This document shows positions 10,099 to 17,324 of a DNA stretch of 42,569 nt, in pieces. The position numbers were made by a program, and so were the translations under genes. The stretch is taken from NCBI GenBank assembly GCA_013375475.1, contig JABXKD010000027.1, positions 1 through 42,569 on the forward strand, written 5' to 3'. Under the pieces are notes generated by a model. It was not told the DNA's origin, ran no database searches, and worked only from the letters and a program-made list of their open reading frames with translations. The stretch's first letter is position 1. Each line of letters opens with the position of its first letter. The DNA is from Promethearchaeota archaeon. GTDB taxonomy: Archaea > Asgardarchaeota > Lokiarchaeia > Sigyniarchaeales > SOKP01.

Positions 10099-11237
10099 AG
10101 TTAAATTCTGATGAAGGTGGGGATAGTAAGAATAAAATTGATGTCCTCTCTAAAATTGATGAACTGAAAGTAATAGCCAACAACCACTATTTGAGGGAAA
10201 ATTACGACGAAGCAATAAAGATTGCAGAAGAAATCATGGATATAGCCGAAGAAGCTAAGCTTTATTCTGTTGTAAGGGAAGAAGGAGAACACATAGCTAC
10301 TCTTTATAAACAAGCTAAATCGGACCATAAATTTGTGGCAGTTCGAGAAGATTTTGAAAGTTTAAAAGAAGATTATGAGAAATTATTAGCTCAAGATAAG
10401 ATTGCCGACGCCCATAATCTTTTGCAGAGATTTGAGAAAGACTATAGAAAAAACATGCATCTTAATTCCTTTAAACGAGTGAAAGATTTATTTATAGAAG
10501 ACGAAATATTATGGAACGAATTCCACACAAGGCAATTAAATTTAATTAGACAACTTGAACCGTTAGAAATTCAATTTAATAGTTATGTTAATACAAACAA
10601 TCTTCTTCTAGCAGGAGAAACATTGGATAAAGCAAAAAAGTTATTAGAAAAGTTGAAAGATAGCAACGTACTTAGAAAATGGGAAATTACTCAAGCAAGG
10701 TTTTTAGAATTAAAAAAAAAATACGATCTCGATGAGGATGTTGAAAACGATCTCAAAGAAGTTTCAAATCTTACCGAGAATTATGAATTTAATAAGGCAA
10801 AAAACATACTGAATACCAAAATAGATCTTCTGCATAAATCGGATTTTTCAGATTATAGTCGAAAATTAGAAGCAAAATTGAAATATGTTGTGGATGCTGA
10901 GAGCAAATATCTAAAATTAGAAGGAGATATAAATGAACTGGAAAGAAATATTAAGCAAAATGTATCTCAAAACCAATTTAAAGAAGCTATAAATAATATT
11001 AACCAAATTATTAAAATTTCCAGATTTATTGGTAAAACAAACTACCTAGAAAATTACGCTAAGTATATCGATATCCTCGAAGAAAAGATAAAAATCAATT
11101 CCAAAATCGAAGATACTAACTACATAGTTAAAAAATTAAATGTTCAAGGAATGGAAGCCTTGAAAAGCGAAGATTATATTGTATCCCTTGAAATTTATAA
11201 GAGAATAGTAGACTTGATTAAAAATATAAATCAGTAG
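10095..11237 (+). CDS. Cytosolic alpha-helical repeat (TPR-like/coiled-coil) protein
   Basis: 380 residues, highly charged, no membrane segment and no catalytic motif. Recurring units of the type (Y/F)-x-x-A-I-x-x-x-x-x-I-x-x-A are visible, e.g. ENYDEAIKIAEEIMDIAEEA near residue 35, NQFKEAINNINQIIKI near 295 and SEDYIVSLEIYKRIVDLI at the C-terminus. These match a unit in the helical half of the preceding gelsolin-like protein, suggesting a shared scaffold or heteromeric partner. The start overlaps the upstream stop (ATGA), with GAGGGG about 8 bases before it. The likely role is adaptor or scaffold to the gelsolin-like partner (inference from coupling and shared repeats). No precise family recognised. 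Confidence 0.7.
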   Translation: MKLNSDEGGDSKNKIDVLSKIDELKVIANNHYLRENYDEAIKIAEEIMDIAEEAKLYSVVREEGEHIATLYKQAKSDHKFVAVREDFESLKEDYEKLLAQDKIADAHNLLQRFEKDYRKNMHLNSFKRVKDLFIEDEILWNEFHTRQLNLIRQLEPLEIQFNSYVNTNNLLLAGETLDKAKKLLEKLKDSNVLRKWEITQARFLELKKKYDLDEDVENDLKEVSNLTENYEFNKAKNILNTKIDLLHKSDFSDYSRKLEAKLKYVVDAESKYLKLEGDINELERNIKQNVSQNQFKEAINNINQIIKISRFIGKTNYLENYAKYIDILEEKIKINSKIEDTNYIVKKLNVQGMEALKSEDYIVSLEIYKRIVDLIKNINQ

Positions 11238-11385
11238 TAAACCCATTTTTCTGTTTATCTCTTTTTTTAAAAGGAACTTCAAGCTTTATTTTCGTATTAA
11301 TAACGATATTAATTAATTCAAAATCTTCAGTATTGTTATAAAAAGATATATATAGATAGAAATAAATATAAGTTTTGGATAAGAA

Positions 11386-11832
11386 TTGATCCAAGAGATT
11401 ATCATTCTTAATGACAAGGGTGTACCTATATTCTTTCACAATTTTAGTGGTAGTTCATATAAGGAGGGTGAATACCAAGTGATTGCTAGTTATTTCGATC
11501 AAATTTGTCGATTTACTAAATACGGATTTAAAGAGAGTTTAAACACTCTAAAGATGAATAAATGCGTATTTTATTTTTATACCGAGCCCAAATCTCATTT
11601 CCATCTAATCTTTAAGTGCGAAAGTAAGGTGGATAAGAAAAAACTGAAGAAAAAATTGATAGATAATATCGCAGTGAGTGTTTTCGACAAATTCTTAGTC
11701 AAATATAAGAAGGAATTAATTAATTTCAATGGAAATTTTTCCCAATTTAAATCTTTTTCAATAGAAATTGATGAAATAGTGAAAGCTAGAGGATTTCAAA
11801 AAAATTTTGAGAGAAATCCTGAAATTATTTAG
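11386..11832 (+). CDS. Stand-alone longin-/roadblock-like domain protein
   Basis: 148 residues starting at TTG; an in-frame stop lies only a few bases upstream and no in-frame ATG precedes the conserved strand, so TTG is the best start. The opening, IQEIIILNDKGVPIFFHNF, has the strand-turn-strand beginning of longin/roadblock-type domains and matches the pattern in the GTPase fusion at 27667-28575 and the receptor-like protein at 38913-41237 (hydrophobic strand, then L-(T/N)-x-(D/K)-G, then a second strand). A helix and three further strands follow, giving a complete single domain. Such domains bind small GTPases or act as their regulators in eukaryotes and bacteria (MglB, Ragulator, TRAPP). 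It lies 150 bases after the gelsolin-like pair. Its 3' end overlaps the convergent acetyltransferase gene by four bases. Confidence 0.6.
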   Translation: MIQEIIILNDKGVPIFFHNFSGSSYKEGEYQVIASYFDQICRFTKYGFKESLNTLKMNKCVFYFYTEPKSHFHLIFKCESKVDKKKLKKKLIDNIAVSVFDKFLVKYKKELINFNGNFSQFKSFSIEIDEIVKARGFQKNFERNPEII

Positions 11833-12377
11833 TTTTTTAAACAAGCCACAATTAGAGCATCCTGAAATTTACTCTCAATTTTCAGATACTTTTTTAATAG
11901 ACCTTCCTCTACAAAATTACATTTTTTGAACATATTGATGGATCTTTCATTTTGAGTAGCGATATACGCTTCGACTCTGTTCAAATTTAAGTGATTAAAA
12001 GCTATCCTCTTAATTAAAACGATTGATCTTGAACCTAATCCATGTTCCCAATACTCCGGAAGAATCCAAATCCCTACTCCCGAACGACGATGATGCCAGT
12101 TTATTGCCCATAGACTGACTGAACCAATTTTTTTAACGGTACGATCATCTCTTAATTCTATAATGTAATTGAACTGAAGAAATTTATCCCAGGATCTTAG
12201 ATAATTTTTTATCATTCTTTTTGAGTGTTCCAAAGACCTTAGAGGTCCAAGCGAGAGATAGTTGATCATTTCTTTTTCTTTGAGACTCTGATAAAAAAAG
12301 GAAATATCATCCTTAGAAACTTTCCTTAGGAATAGGTTTCCATCGTTGATTTCTTCGATTAATACGATATCTTCCAT
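11829..12377 (-). CDS. GNAT-family N-acetyltransferase (RimJ/RimL-like)
   Basis: 182 residues. The layout is that of a GCN5-related acetyltransferase: an N-terminal strand with NLFLRKVSKDD, central strands with KKIGSVSLWAINW, the acetyl-CoA pyrophosphate-binding turn in YWEHGLGSRS, and the C-terminal NVEAY-like segment NRVEAYIATQNERSINMFKK with FVEEGLLKKY. This arrangement is typical of RimJ/RimL-type enzymes, which acetylate protein N-termini or small amines; the substrate here cannot be told. The start is ATG. The 3' end overlaps the convergent longin-like gene by four bases (both stops within 11829-11832). It is separated from the hydratase gene by an A/T-rich 60-base gap containing a T-run on its strand. 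Confidence 0.85.
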   Translation of the reverse strand: MEDIVLIEEINDGNLFLRKVSKDDISFFYQSLKEKEMINYLSLGPLRSLEHSKRMIKNYLRSWDKFLQFNYIIELRDDRTVKKIGSVSLWAINWHHRRSGVGIWILPEYWEHGLGSRSIVLIKRIAFNHLNLNRVEAYIATQNERSINMFKKCNFVEEGLLKKYLKIESKFQDALIVACLKN

Positions 12378-12411
12378 TACTTAATTAATAATTAAAATAA
12401 AGAAATAAAAT

Positions 12412-12437
12412 TTAAGAAAAAATAAAAAAAAAATTAA
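12412..12437 (-). terminator. Poly-T terminator after the enoyl-CoA hydratase gene
   Basis: On the minus strand a long T-rich tract with two runs of T begins right after the stop of the hydratase gene. Archaeal RNA polymerase commonly terminates at such runs; no clear hairpin is seen. Confidence 0.45.
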
Positions 12438-13382
12438 TTATATCCCTTTGAAATGGGGGGTATCTTTTACTTTTCTTCTGCCTTGACAGACATTACATGT
12501 TGTACCGTCCTCAAATTTACCTTTACCGCCACATTTAGGACATTTAACCTTTCTATTAAAAGCCATTATTCCTTCTTTAGCATCAAAAGATACTTGATTG
12601 ATTCCAAAGCCCATTTGCTCCATCATTAATCCTAATTGTATATCCCTTGTTCCAAACTTAACGCATTTCTTAATTACATATAGCGCAGTAGTTGGAGCAT
12701 CTCCAAACCACTTAGCTTTTTCGTGCACAAGTTTTTCAAATTCTTCCCCCGCAGGAGCGATCCAAGAAGCTAATCCCCAATCTACTGCGGTTTGCCCATC
12801 AATAGGTTCACCAAACATAGCCATTCTCAACGCTCTATTGGTACCAATTCTTTCAGCCATCCGGGTAATTCCTCCATTAGCAGGAAATATACCTCGATTA
12901 ATTTCTGGTAAGCCAAGTTTAGATCTATCGGTTACAATGACAATGTCGCAACACAATACTAGCTCACAACCACCACCAAGGGCAAATCCATCGACAGCAG
13001 CAATAAGAGGCTTGGAAAATTGTTCTATTTCGTCATATTCGCGATGCTTAATTCTCATTGCTAATGCCATATGCCAAGTAATATTAGGTTTAAGCTCTGA
13101 GTTAAAAGCACTTGCTAAATCTGCTCCAGCAGAAAACGCAGGTTTCTTGGTAAAGTCTTTAGTACCACGTAAGACAACCGCTCGAACGCTACCGTCTACT
13201 TCCATAAGTCTTAACGCTCTAGTAATTTCGGATAAAACTTGATCCGTTAACGCGTTTAATCTATCAGGTCTGTTTATTGAAATTACAGCGTAATTTCCAT
13301 CAATTGTCCCTTCTCGAACAACCTCACCTTGTTCATTCACTTTTGTGGGCCATTCGATTTTAAGATGTTCAAATTCTGACAT
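12438..13382 (-). CDS. Enoyl-CoA hydratase (crotonase family) with C-terminal zinc knuckle
   Basis: 314 residues. The crotonase fold is clear: NRPDRLNALTDQVL (37-50), the oxyanion-hole segment FSAGADLA (83-90), and ALGGGCELVLCCD (134-146). Both catalytic glutamates of true hydratases are present, E140 in GGGCE and E160 in LGLPEINRG. It should hydrate crotonyl-CoA or other 2-enoyl-CoAs in a beta-oxidation or 3-hydroxybutyryl-CoA route. Unusual is a tail after the fold: CPKCGGKG (281-288) and CNVCQGRR (296-303), a DnaJ-type CxxCxGxG pair that should bind one Zn2+. The gene follows a 3-hydroxyacyl-CoA dehydrogenase on the same strand 229 bases upstream, consistent with consecutive steps. Its GC content appears somewhat higher than that of the surface-protein genes. 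Confidence 0.9.
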   Translation of the reverse strand: MSEFEHLKIEWPTKVNEQGEVVREGTIDGNYAVISINRPDRLNALTDQVLSEITRALRLMEVDGSVRAVVLRGTKDFTKKPAFSAGADLASAFNSELKPNITWHMALAMRIKHREYDEIEQFSKPLIAAVDGFALGGGCELVLCCDIVIVTDRSKLGLPEINRGIFPANGGITRMAERIGTNRALRMAMFGEPIDGQTAVDWGLASWIAPAGEEFEKLVHEKAKWFGDAPTTALYVIKKCVKFGTRDIQLGLMMEQMGFGINQVSFDAKEGIMAFNRKVKCPKCGGKGKFEDGTTCNVCQGRRKVKDTPHFKGI

Positions 13383-13564
13383 TTATATTAACCTCTTCAA
13401 ATAACATTTTTTGTTTTTCTCTATTTCACTTAAATATTTAATGTATGAATATTTAGTAGTAATCCTTTAGTAATTAAAAACTTTCAAATTTTTCTTTTTA
13501 TCAATTCTATTGATTTTATTGAATCTTACCACAAAATAATGCGTATTTACCAAATAACAGAATT

Positions 13565-13575
13565 AAAAAAAAAAA
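13565..13575 (-). terminator. Poly-T run after the hydroxyacyl-CoA dehydrogenase gene
   Basis: An uninterrupted run of 11 T on the minus strand, 37 bases past the stop of the dehydrogenase gene; a likely archaeal termination signal. Confidence 0.4.
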
Positions 13576-13611
13576 GAGAAATAAAATATGATTTAAATTC
13601 AAAAATTTTCC

Positions 13612-14787
13612 TTACTTTCTCATCTTAACAAAGCCACCAGACTTCATTAACTCACAAGGTCTTAGATAATCCTTACCAGTCTTGTCTGCTAGATCATTTA
13701 GAAGTTTTGACCAATTTTCATATTGATTTTTACCGCCACCAAAAGGTCCGGGAGTATTCATTCCAGCCATGTTCGCGTCGTCAATTACCTTGAATCCAGT
13801 AACGACTTTTTCTTCTAATAAGCGACAACCTTCGTTTAGCATAATTGCCATGGAATTTTGAACACTAAATAACCCTGCTTTTTTAGATTTATCGATTTTT
13901 GGTCTACCTGCTGACCAATCGAAAAATCCTTGAGGTGATTTTCGTCCGAGTTTATTCTCTTCGACCATCTTTGTAATAACTTTTCCTGGTTTAAAATCAG
14001 GAGATAAAGTTTCTGCATAATAGTTGCCTACATGAAACATAGTATCAAGTCCGACATAATCTCCGAGTTCACAAGGTCCCATTGGCATTAATCCGGCAGC
14101 GTCAGCATCGATTTGTTCCCATGGTATACCCTTTTCAGCTGCTTGATCAAACACCCAATTAAGGTAAATTTGAACTGGAGCGTTCAAACGGTTTACGATA
14201 AACCCAGGGCGATCTTTCAATACTTTTGGTACAAATCTTTTTCCTTTTAAGCAGGGAAGCCCTTTTCCAATTTCAACACCTATATCCATAGATTCATCGG
14301 AACTTTTCTCGCCCGCTATTATTTCTACTAATCTCATTAAAATAGGGGGATTGAAAAAGTGCATGCCTATTACTTTATCTTCTCTCTTTGTTGCGCTAGC
14401 GATTTCTGTAATACTCATTGTTGAGGTATTTGTTGCTAGAATGCAATGTGGTGGTGCATTTTCGTCGCAAGTTTTGAACACTTGCTTTTTAACATCCATT
14501 TTTTCGATAACAGCTTCAATAACAAAGTCAGCGTCTTTTACTGCGCTTGCAAGATCGATCGATTTCTTCAAATTTCCCATTAAATTGGCAGCTGAATTCC
14601 CTTCACCTAATTTTCCTTTTGCTTCAAGCTTTTTTAAACCCTCATCAATTTTTGCGACACCCGCGTCAACGAATTCGTCTTTAATGTCAACTAGGGTCAC
14701 ATTATAACCCGCCATCAGAAAGATTTGAGCAGCGTTATGACCCATTAAACCAGCACCTATCATTACAATGTTCTTTATTTCAACCAT
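13612..14787 (-). CDS. 3-hydroxyacyl-CoA dehydrogenase (NAD-dependent)
   Basis: 391 residues. The N-terminal Rossmann domain starts IVMIGAGLMGHNAAQ (glycines 11, 13, 16) with an acidic D34 after the second strand, indicating NAD preference. The catalytic His-Glu pair is seen as H143 in GMHFFNPP and E155 in LVEIIAG, and the SMSITEIAS segment contacts substrate. Two consecutive C-terminal HCDH helical domains follow (ELGDYVGLDTMFHVG and LNEGCRLLEEKVV...GPFGGG), making it longer than the ~285-residue bacterial 3-hydroxybutyryl-CoA dehydrogenase. It should interconvert 3-hydroxyacyl-CoA and 3-ketoacyl-CoA. In several archaea this architecture continues into an enoyl-CoA hydratase domain in the same protein; here the hydratase is the next separate gene. 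A T-run lies just downstream. Confidence 0.92.
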   Translation of the reverse strand: MVEIKNIVMIGAGLMGHNAAQIFLMAGYNVTLVDIKDEFVDAGVAKIDEGLKKLEAKGKLGEGNSAANLMGNLKKSIDLASAVKDADFVIEAVIEKMDVKKQVFKTCDENAPPHCILATNTSTMSITEIASATKREDKVIGMHFFNPPILMRLVEIIAGEKSSDESMDIGVEIGKGLPCLKGKRFVPKVLKDRPGFIVNRLNAPVQIYLNWVFDQAAEKGIPWEQIDADAAGLMPMGPCELGDYVGLDTMFHVGNYYAETLSPDFKPGKVITKMVEENKLGRKSPQGFFDWSAGRPKIDKSKKAGLFSVQNSMAIMLNEGCRLLEEKVVTGFKVIDDANMAGMNTPGPFGGGKNQYENWSKLLNDLADKTGKDYLRPCELMKSGGFVKMRK

Positions 14788-14926
14788 TTTAGTTTACCAA
14801 CTTTTACATTTTATTTTTATGTTTTTTAAAATCAGATTGTAATATGTAAACTAATTCAAAATTTTTTTTAATCTTTGACATTTCGTTTCTAAAAAAGTAA
14901 AAATGAATGATCTATTTGTATATAAT

Positions 14927-15487
14927 TTATAATGTTTCAAGGTAAGGATAAACGATAATTTCTTCTATACAAACATCGTTTTCTAGATCGTTGCGAAGAA
15001 AGTTAATCTCTACTTTTTTAAATTTATCTCCCAATAATTTTTTAAATGCTGTTTCGAAATACCCTTTATTTATTCGACAAAAAGCTTTACCCGGCTCAAG
15101 TTTTTCTCTATGACTATAAGGATTCCGTAAAAAACAATAGTTTTCTATAATTATTTTAAAATGATCTTGAAATTCTTGAACTTCCCTAATTTGCATCGAG
15201 TAGAATTCTTTTAACTCTATCATTAAGATTTTCAAAGCCTCAAAAAATCCAAATTCATTTTTCTGATATTTTTGTTTTATTTTTTTAGCGATATCCTCTC
15301 CTGGTCCTGACCCTGTTTGATATAACATCGAAAGCAAACTGTTTCTTCCAAAAATATCAAGAATTTCGTAGACTATAGATTCAGAGATTATTTCAAATCC
15401 CCTTAGCGAATCAACATTTGACATGTCATTCTGAATACTGCTATTTAAATCGATTAAAAAATTCTCATCTATATCATTTGTTTCCAT
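14927..15487 (-). CDS. V4R/TRAPP-like domain protein
   Basis: 186 residues, no membrane segment. The end of the protein has the pattern of V4R (4-vinyl-reductase-type, TRAPP Bet3-related, small-ligand-binding) domains: GSGPGEDIAKKIKQKY in the middle (about residues 72-87), then ENYCFLRNPYSHRE, AFCRINKGYFETAFKKLL and DVCIEEIIVYP. The three cysteines in the C-terminal part (in NYC, AFC and DVC) fit the conserved C...C...C spacing of archaeal V4R proteins, which may bind metal or a hydrophobic ligand. The start is ATG. It is a stand-alone gene between 3-hydroxyacyl-CoA dehydrogenase and the macro-domain gene, same strand. The family assignment is from remembered motif shape only, and the function (ligand-sensing regulator) is inference. 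Confidence 0.5.
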   Translation of the reverse strand: METNDIDENFLIDLNSSIQNDMSNVDSLRGFEIISESIVYEILDIFGRNSLLSMLYQTGSGPGEDIAKKIKQKYQKNEFGFFEALKILMIELKEFYSMQIREVQEFQDHFKIIIENYCFLRNPYSHREKLEPGKAFCRINKGYFETAFKKLLGDKFKKVEINFLRNDLENDVCIEEIIVYPYLETL

Positions 15488-15674
15488 AAGGAATCCCCTT
15501 CCTAATATATAGGCTAAATGTTAGCTAAAATTCGACAATACTGTCTAAATTCAAACAGATTTATACTAGAACTAAAAATCTTACATATAACATAGATTAT
15601 TATTATTTAAGGTTTCATTTTTTGAATAATTATTTAATAATAAGAGAAAAAAGAATTCTAACACATTTTAAAAT

Positions 15675-16187
15675 CTAAGAAAAAAGGGAAACAGTCACAG
15701 CGGTAAGAACTCTTTCAAATTCTTTATATTCAGGTAAGCTTTCAAGACAGATTGAGATATTTTTTAAATTAATATTCCGCTGTAAGATGTACTTCTGAAT
15801 CGTTGGAATCATTATACCAGCGCAAATAGTGGCGTTAAAACCAATAACATCTATTGATATTGGAGGAAAGGCAATTGAAGAAATTCCTTCTTTTTCAGCT
15901 AAAATCAGAGAATTCCATGTAGCTAACATTAATTTTTTTTGATCGTGGCCCGCTCTAACCTGAATTATAAAGTTAGCATTCAATTTACCCCAGGATGTAA
16001 TTACTGCACTTCCCATTGGAATATTTGATCTCTTACTAATGATTTGATTACATTCCACCTGTATTTTATGCCCTGCTTCTTTTAAAAGCCGACTATTTGT
16101 AGAAATTGCAATTGAGCTGTATTGAGCGTTCACTAAATCGCCAACGAAAATTTCTATAACAGCATTATTAAGAGTTATTTGATTCAT
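15675..16187 (-). CDS. Divergent macro-domain protein
   Basis: 170 residues from the ATG at 16187. An open frame reaches 16271, but those extra 28 residues are Leu/Ile/Lys-rich and precede the domain, so I prefer the internal Met. Macro-domain landmarks are visible: EIFVGDLVNAQYSSIAISTN (12-31) corresponds to the GDIT...VDAIVNAAN region, with the ligand Asn kept as N31; EAGHKIQVECNQII matches the G-x-G...E helix; MGSAVITSWGKL and FIIQV match the tG-avit...yIIH strand; and SSIAFPPISIDVIGFN (103-118) matches the IAFP-x-IStGifGyP loop. Macro domains bind or hydrolyse ADP-ribose and related nucleotides. The Gly-rich phosphate loops are altered, so binding without hydrolysis is possible. It lies 131 bases downstream of three phosphatase genes. 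Confidence 0.72.
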   Translation of the reverse strand: MNQITLNNAVIEIFVGDLVNAQYSSIAISTNSRLLKEAGHKIQVECNQIISKRSNIPMGSAVITSWGKLNANFIIQVRAGHDQKKLMLATWNSLILAEKEGISSIAFPPISIDVIGFNATICAGIMIPTIQKYILQRNINLKNISICLESLPEYKEFERVLTAVTVSLFS

Positions 16188-16318
16188 TAGGAGGTGAATA
16201 AGAACTATTATTAATTTTTCAAATAGTGTTAATAATTTTAAATATTTGTACTTGATATATAGGAACAACAAACAAAATATGCATTTTACAAGATCCTAGG
16301 TACACTCTATTCTTATTC

Positions 16319-16804
16319 TTAATTTGCTTGGTTTATTTTCCCAACTTTCTTCACAAGCATCTCTACATTCTTTTCGACAATCTCTAGTATTTCAAAATAT
16401 CTCTCTTTCTCCTTTTTATACGGATCAGGAATATTCAGATTCTTCTTGTCTGCACCATTGAATTCTTTTAATGTATATAATTTGCCTCTTAAATCTTCTT
16501 TTATAGTCTTAAATTTATTTTTAATTTTTGTTAATTGATATCTTTCCATTCCAATTATGAGATCTTGTTTCTCTATCAATTCTCCGGTAATTGGTTTAGG
16601 TTTAAAATCGTTCATTTCAATTCCTTTTAATTTAAGATATTCGATAGTTTCGGGTTGTGCGTGATTGAAAACAATATGCCAGCCAGCAGAATCGAATATT
16701 ACTCCTTTTAAACCAAACTTGTTGGCGTAAAGCTTAGCAAATTCAAATGCCGCAGGAGTGCGACATGTATTGGCGTAACAAATGAACAATATCCTTCTTA
16801 TCAT
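16319..16804 (-). CDS. Low-molecular-weight protein tyrosine phosphatase, copy 3 of a tandem triplet
   Basis: 161 residues, the usual family length. The P-loop C-x5-R is CYANTCRT (C9, R15) directly after strand ILFI, and the general-acid Asp is D127 in IPDPY. Only the two loop cysteines are present, so there is no resolving pair as in thioredoxin-coupled arsenate reductase (ArsC); tyrosine phosphatase activity is more likely. The Gly normally third in the loop is Ala. The end, VGKINQAN, resembles the ends of the other two copies. The gene starts 24 bases after the stop of the middle copy, with AGGAG upstream of its ATG, so an operon is likely. Substrate unknown; dephosphorylation of Tyr-phosphoproteins is family knowledge. 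Confidence 0.87.
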   Translation of the reverse strand: MIRRILFICYANTCRTPAAFEFAKLYANKFGLKGVIFDSAGWHIVFNHAQPETIEYLKLKGIEMNDFKPKPITGELIEKQDLIIGMERYQLTKIKNKFKTIKEDLRGKLYTLKEFNGADKKNLNIPDPYKKEKERYFEILEIVEKNVEMLVKKVGKINQAN

Positions 16805-16828
16805 GTGGTGGATGCTCCTATTGGGTAA

Positions 16829-17314
16829 TTAAGAGTTGGAGTTATTAATTTTTATTATTTTATTTATCATTTTTTCAATGTTTTCATCAATGATTTTAAG
16901 AACTTTCTTGTAAGTATTAGCACTCGTATAGTATGGATCAATAATGTCTAATCCTTCTGTTTCTCCGTTAAATTCTCTTAATGTGAATGTTTTTTTATCG
17001 ATGTCAACAATCCCGGGATAGTTATCTCTTATCTCTTGAGCATGTGATATCTCCATTGTTATTATCAAATCTTGTTTTTCGAGTAATTTACGATTGATAA
17101 TTTGAGGGTGAAAGTCGGAGTAGTCGATTCCTTTTGATTTCAAATAGTCTCGAGATTGAGGTTGCATATATGAAAATGCATTTATAAAGCCAGCACTTTC
17201 GAAAATTAAATCAATTCCCTTTTTATTTGCGTAGTATCGTGCTAAATATTCCGCTGCGGGACTTCTTGCGGTATTTCCGAGACAAATAAAAAGAATTCTG
17301 AATTTCTTATTCAT
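16829..17314 (-). CDS. Low-molecular-weight protein tyrosine phosphatase, copy 2 of a tandem triplet
   Basis: 161 residues. The catalytic loop is CLGNTARSP (C11 to R17), the general acid D126 in IIDPYYT, and the SAG segment after the second strand is kept. C11 is the only cysteine in the protein: the loop's usual second Cys is Ala, which rules out ArsC-type redox chemistry and removes the backup disulphide of classical enzymes. Ten bases separate it from the upstream copy and 24 from the downstream one, with all three in one direction. The C-terminal KIIKINNSN is nearly shared with copy 1 (KIIKINKSE), pointing to tandem duplication followed by divergence in the substrate-facing loops. Confidence 0.9.
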   Translation of the reverse strand: MNKKFRILFICLGNTARSPAAEYLARYYANKKGIDLIFESAGFINAFSYMQPQSRDYLKSKGIDYSDFHPQIINRKLLEKQDLIITMEISHAQEIRDNYPGIVDIDKKTFTLREFNGETEGLDIIDPYYTSANTYKKVLKIIDENIEKMINKIIKINNSNS

Positions 17315-17324
17315 TGCTTTATGG

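Noticed and set aside
12598..13242. 214-codon plus-strand frame opposite the enoyl-CoA hydratase
   Set aside because: Antisense to a clearly conserved enzyme; composition is Ser/Pro/Ile-rich with no domain, as expected for a shadow frame.
14351..14707. 118-codon plus-strand frame opposite the hydroxyacyl-CoA dehydrogenase
   Set aside because: Fully inside a conserved gene on the other strand and without recognisable features.
16188..16271. Upstream extension of the macro-domain protein by 28 residues
   Set aside because: Low-complexity Leu/Ile/Lys stretch before the domain; the ATG at 16187 sits right at the domain start.
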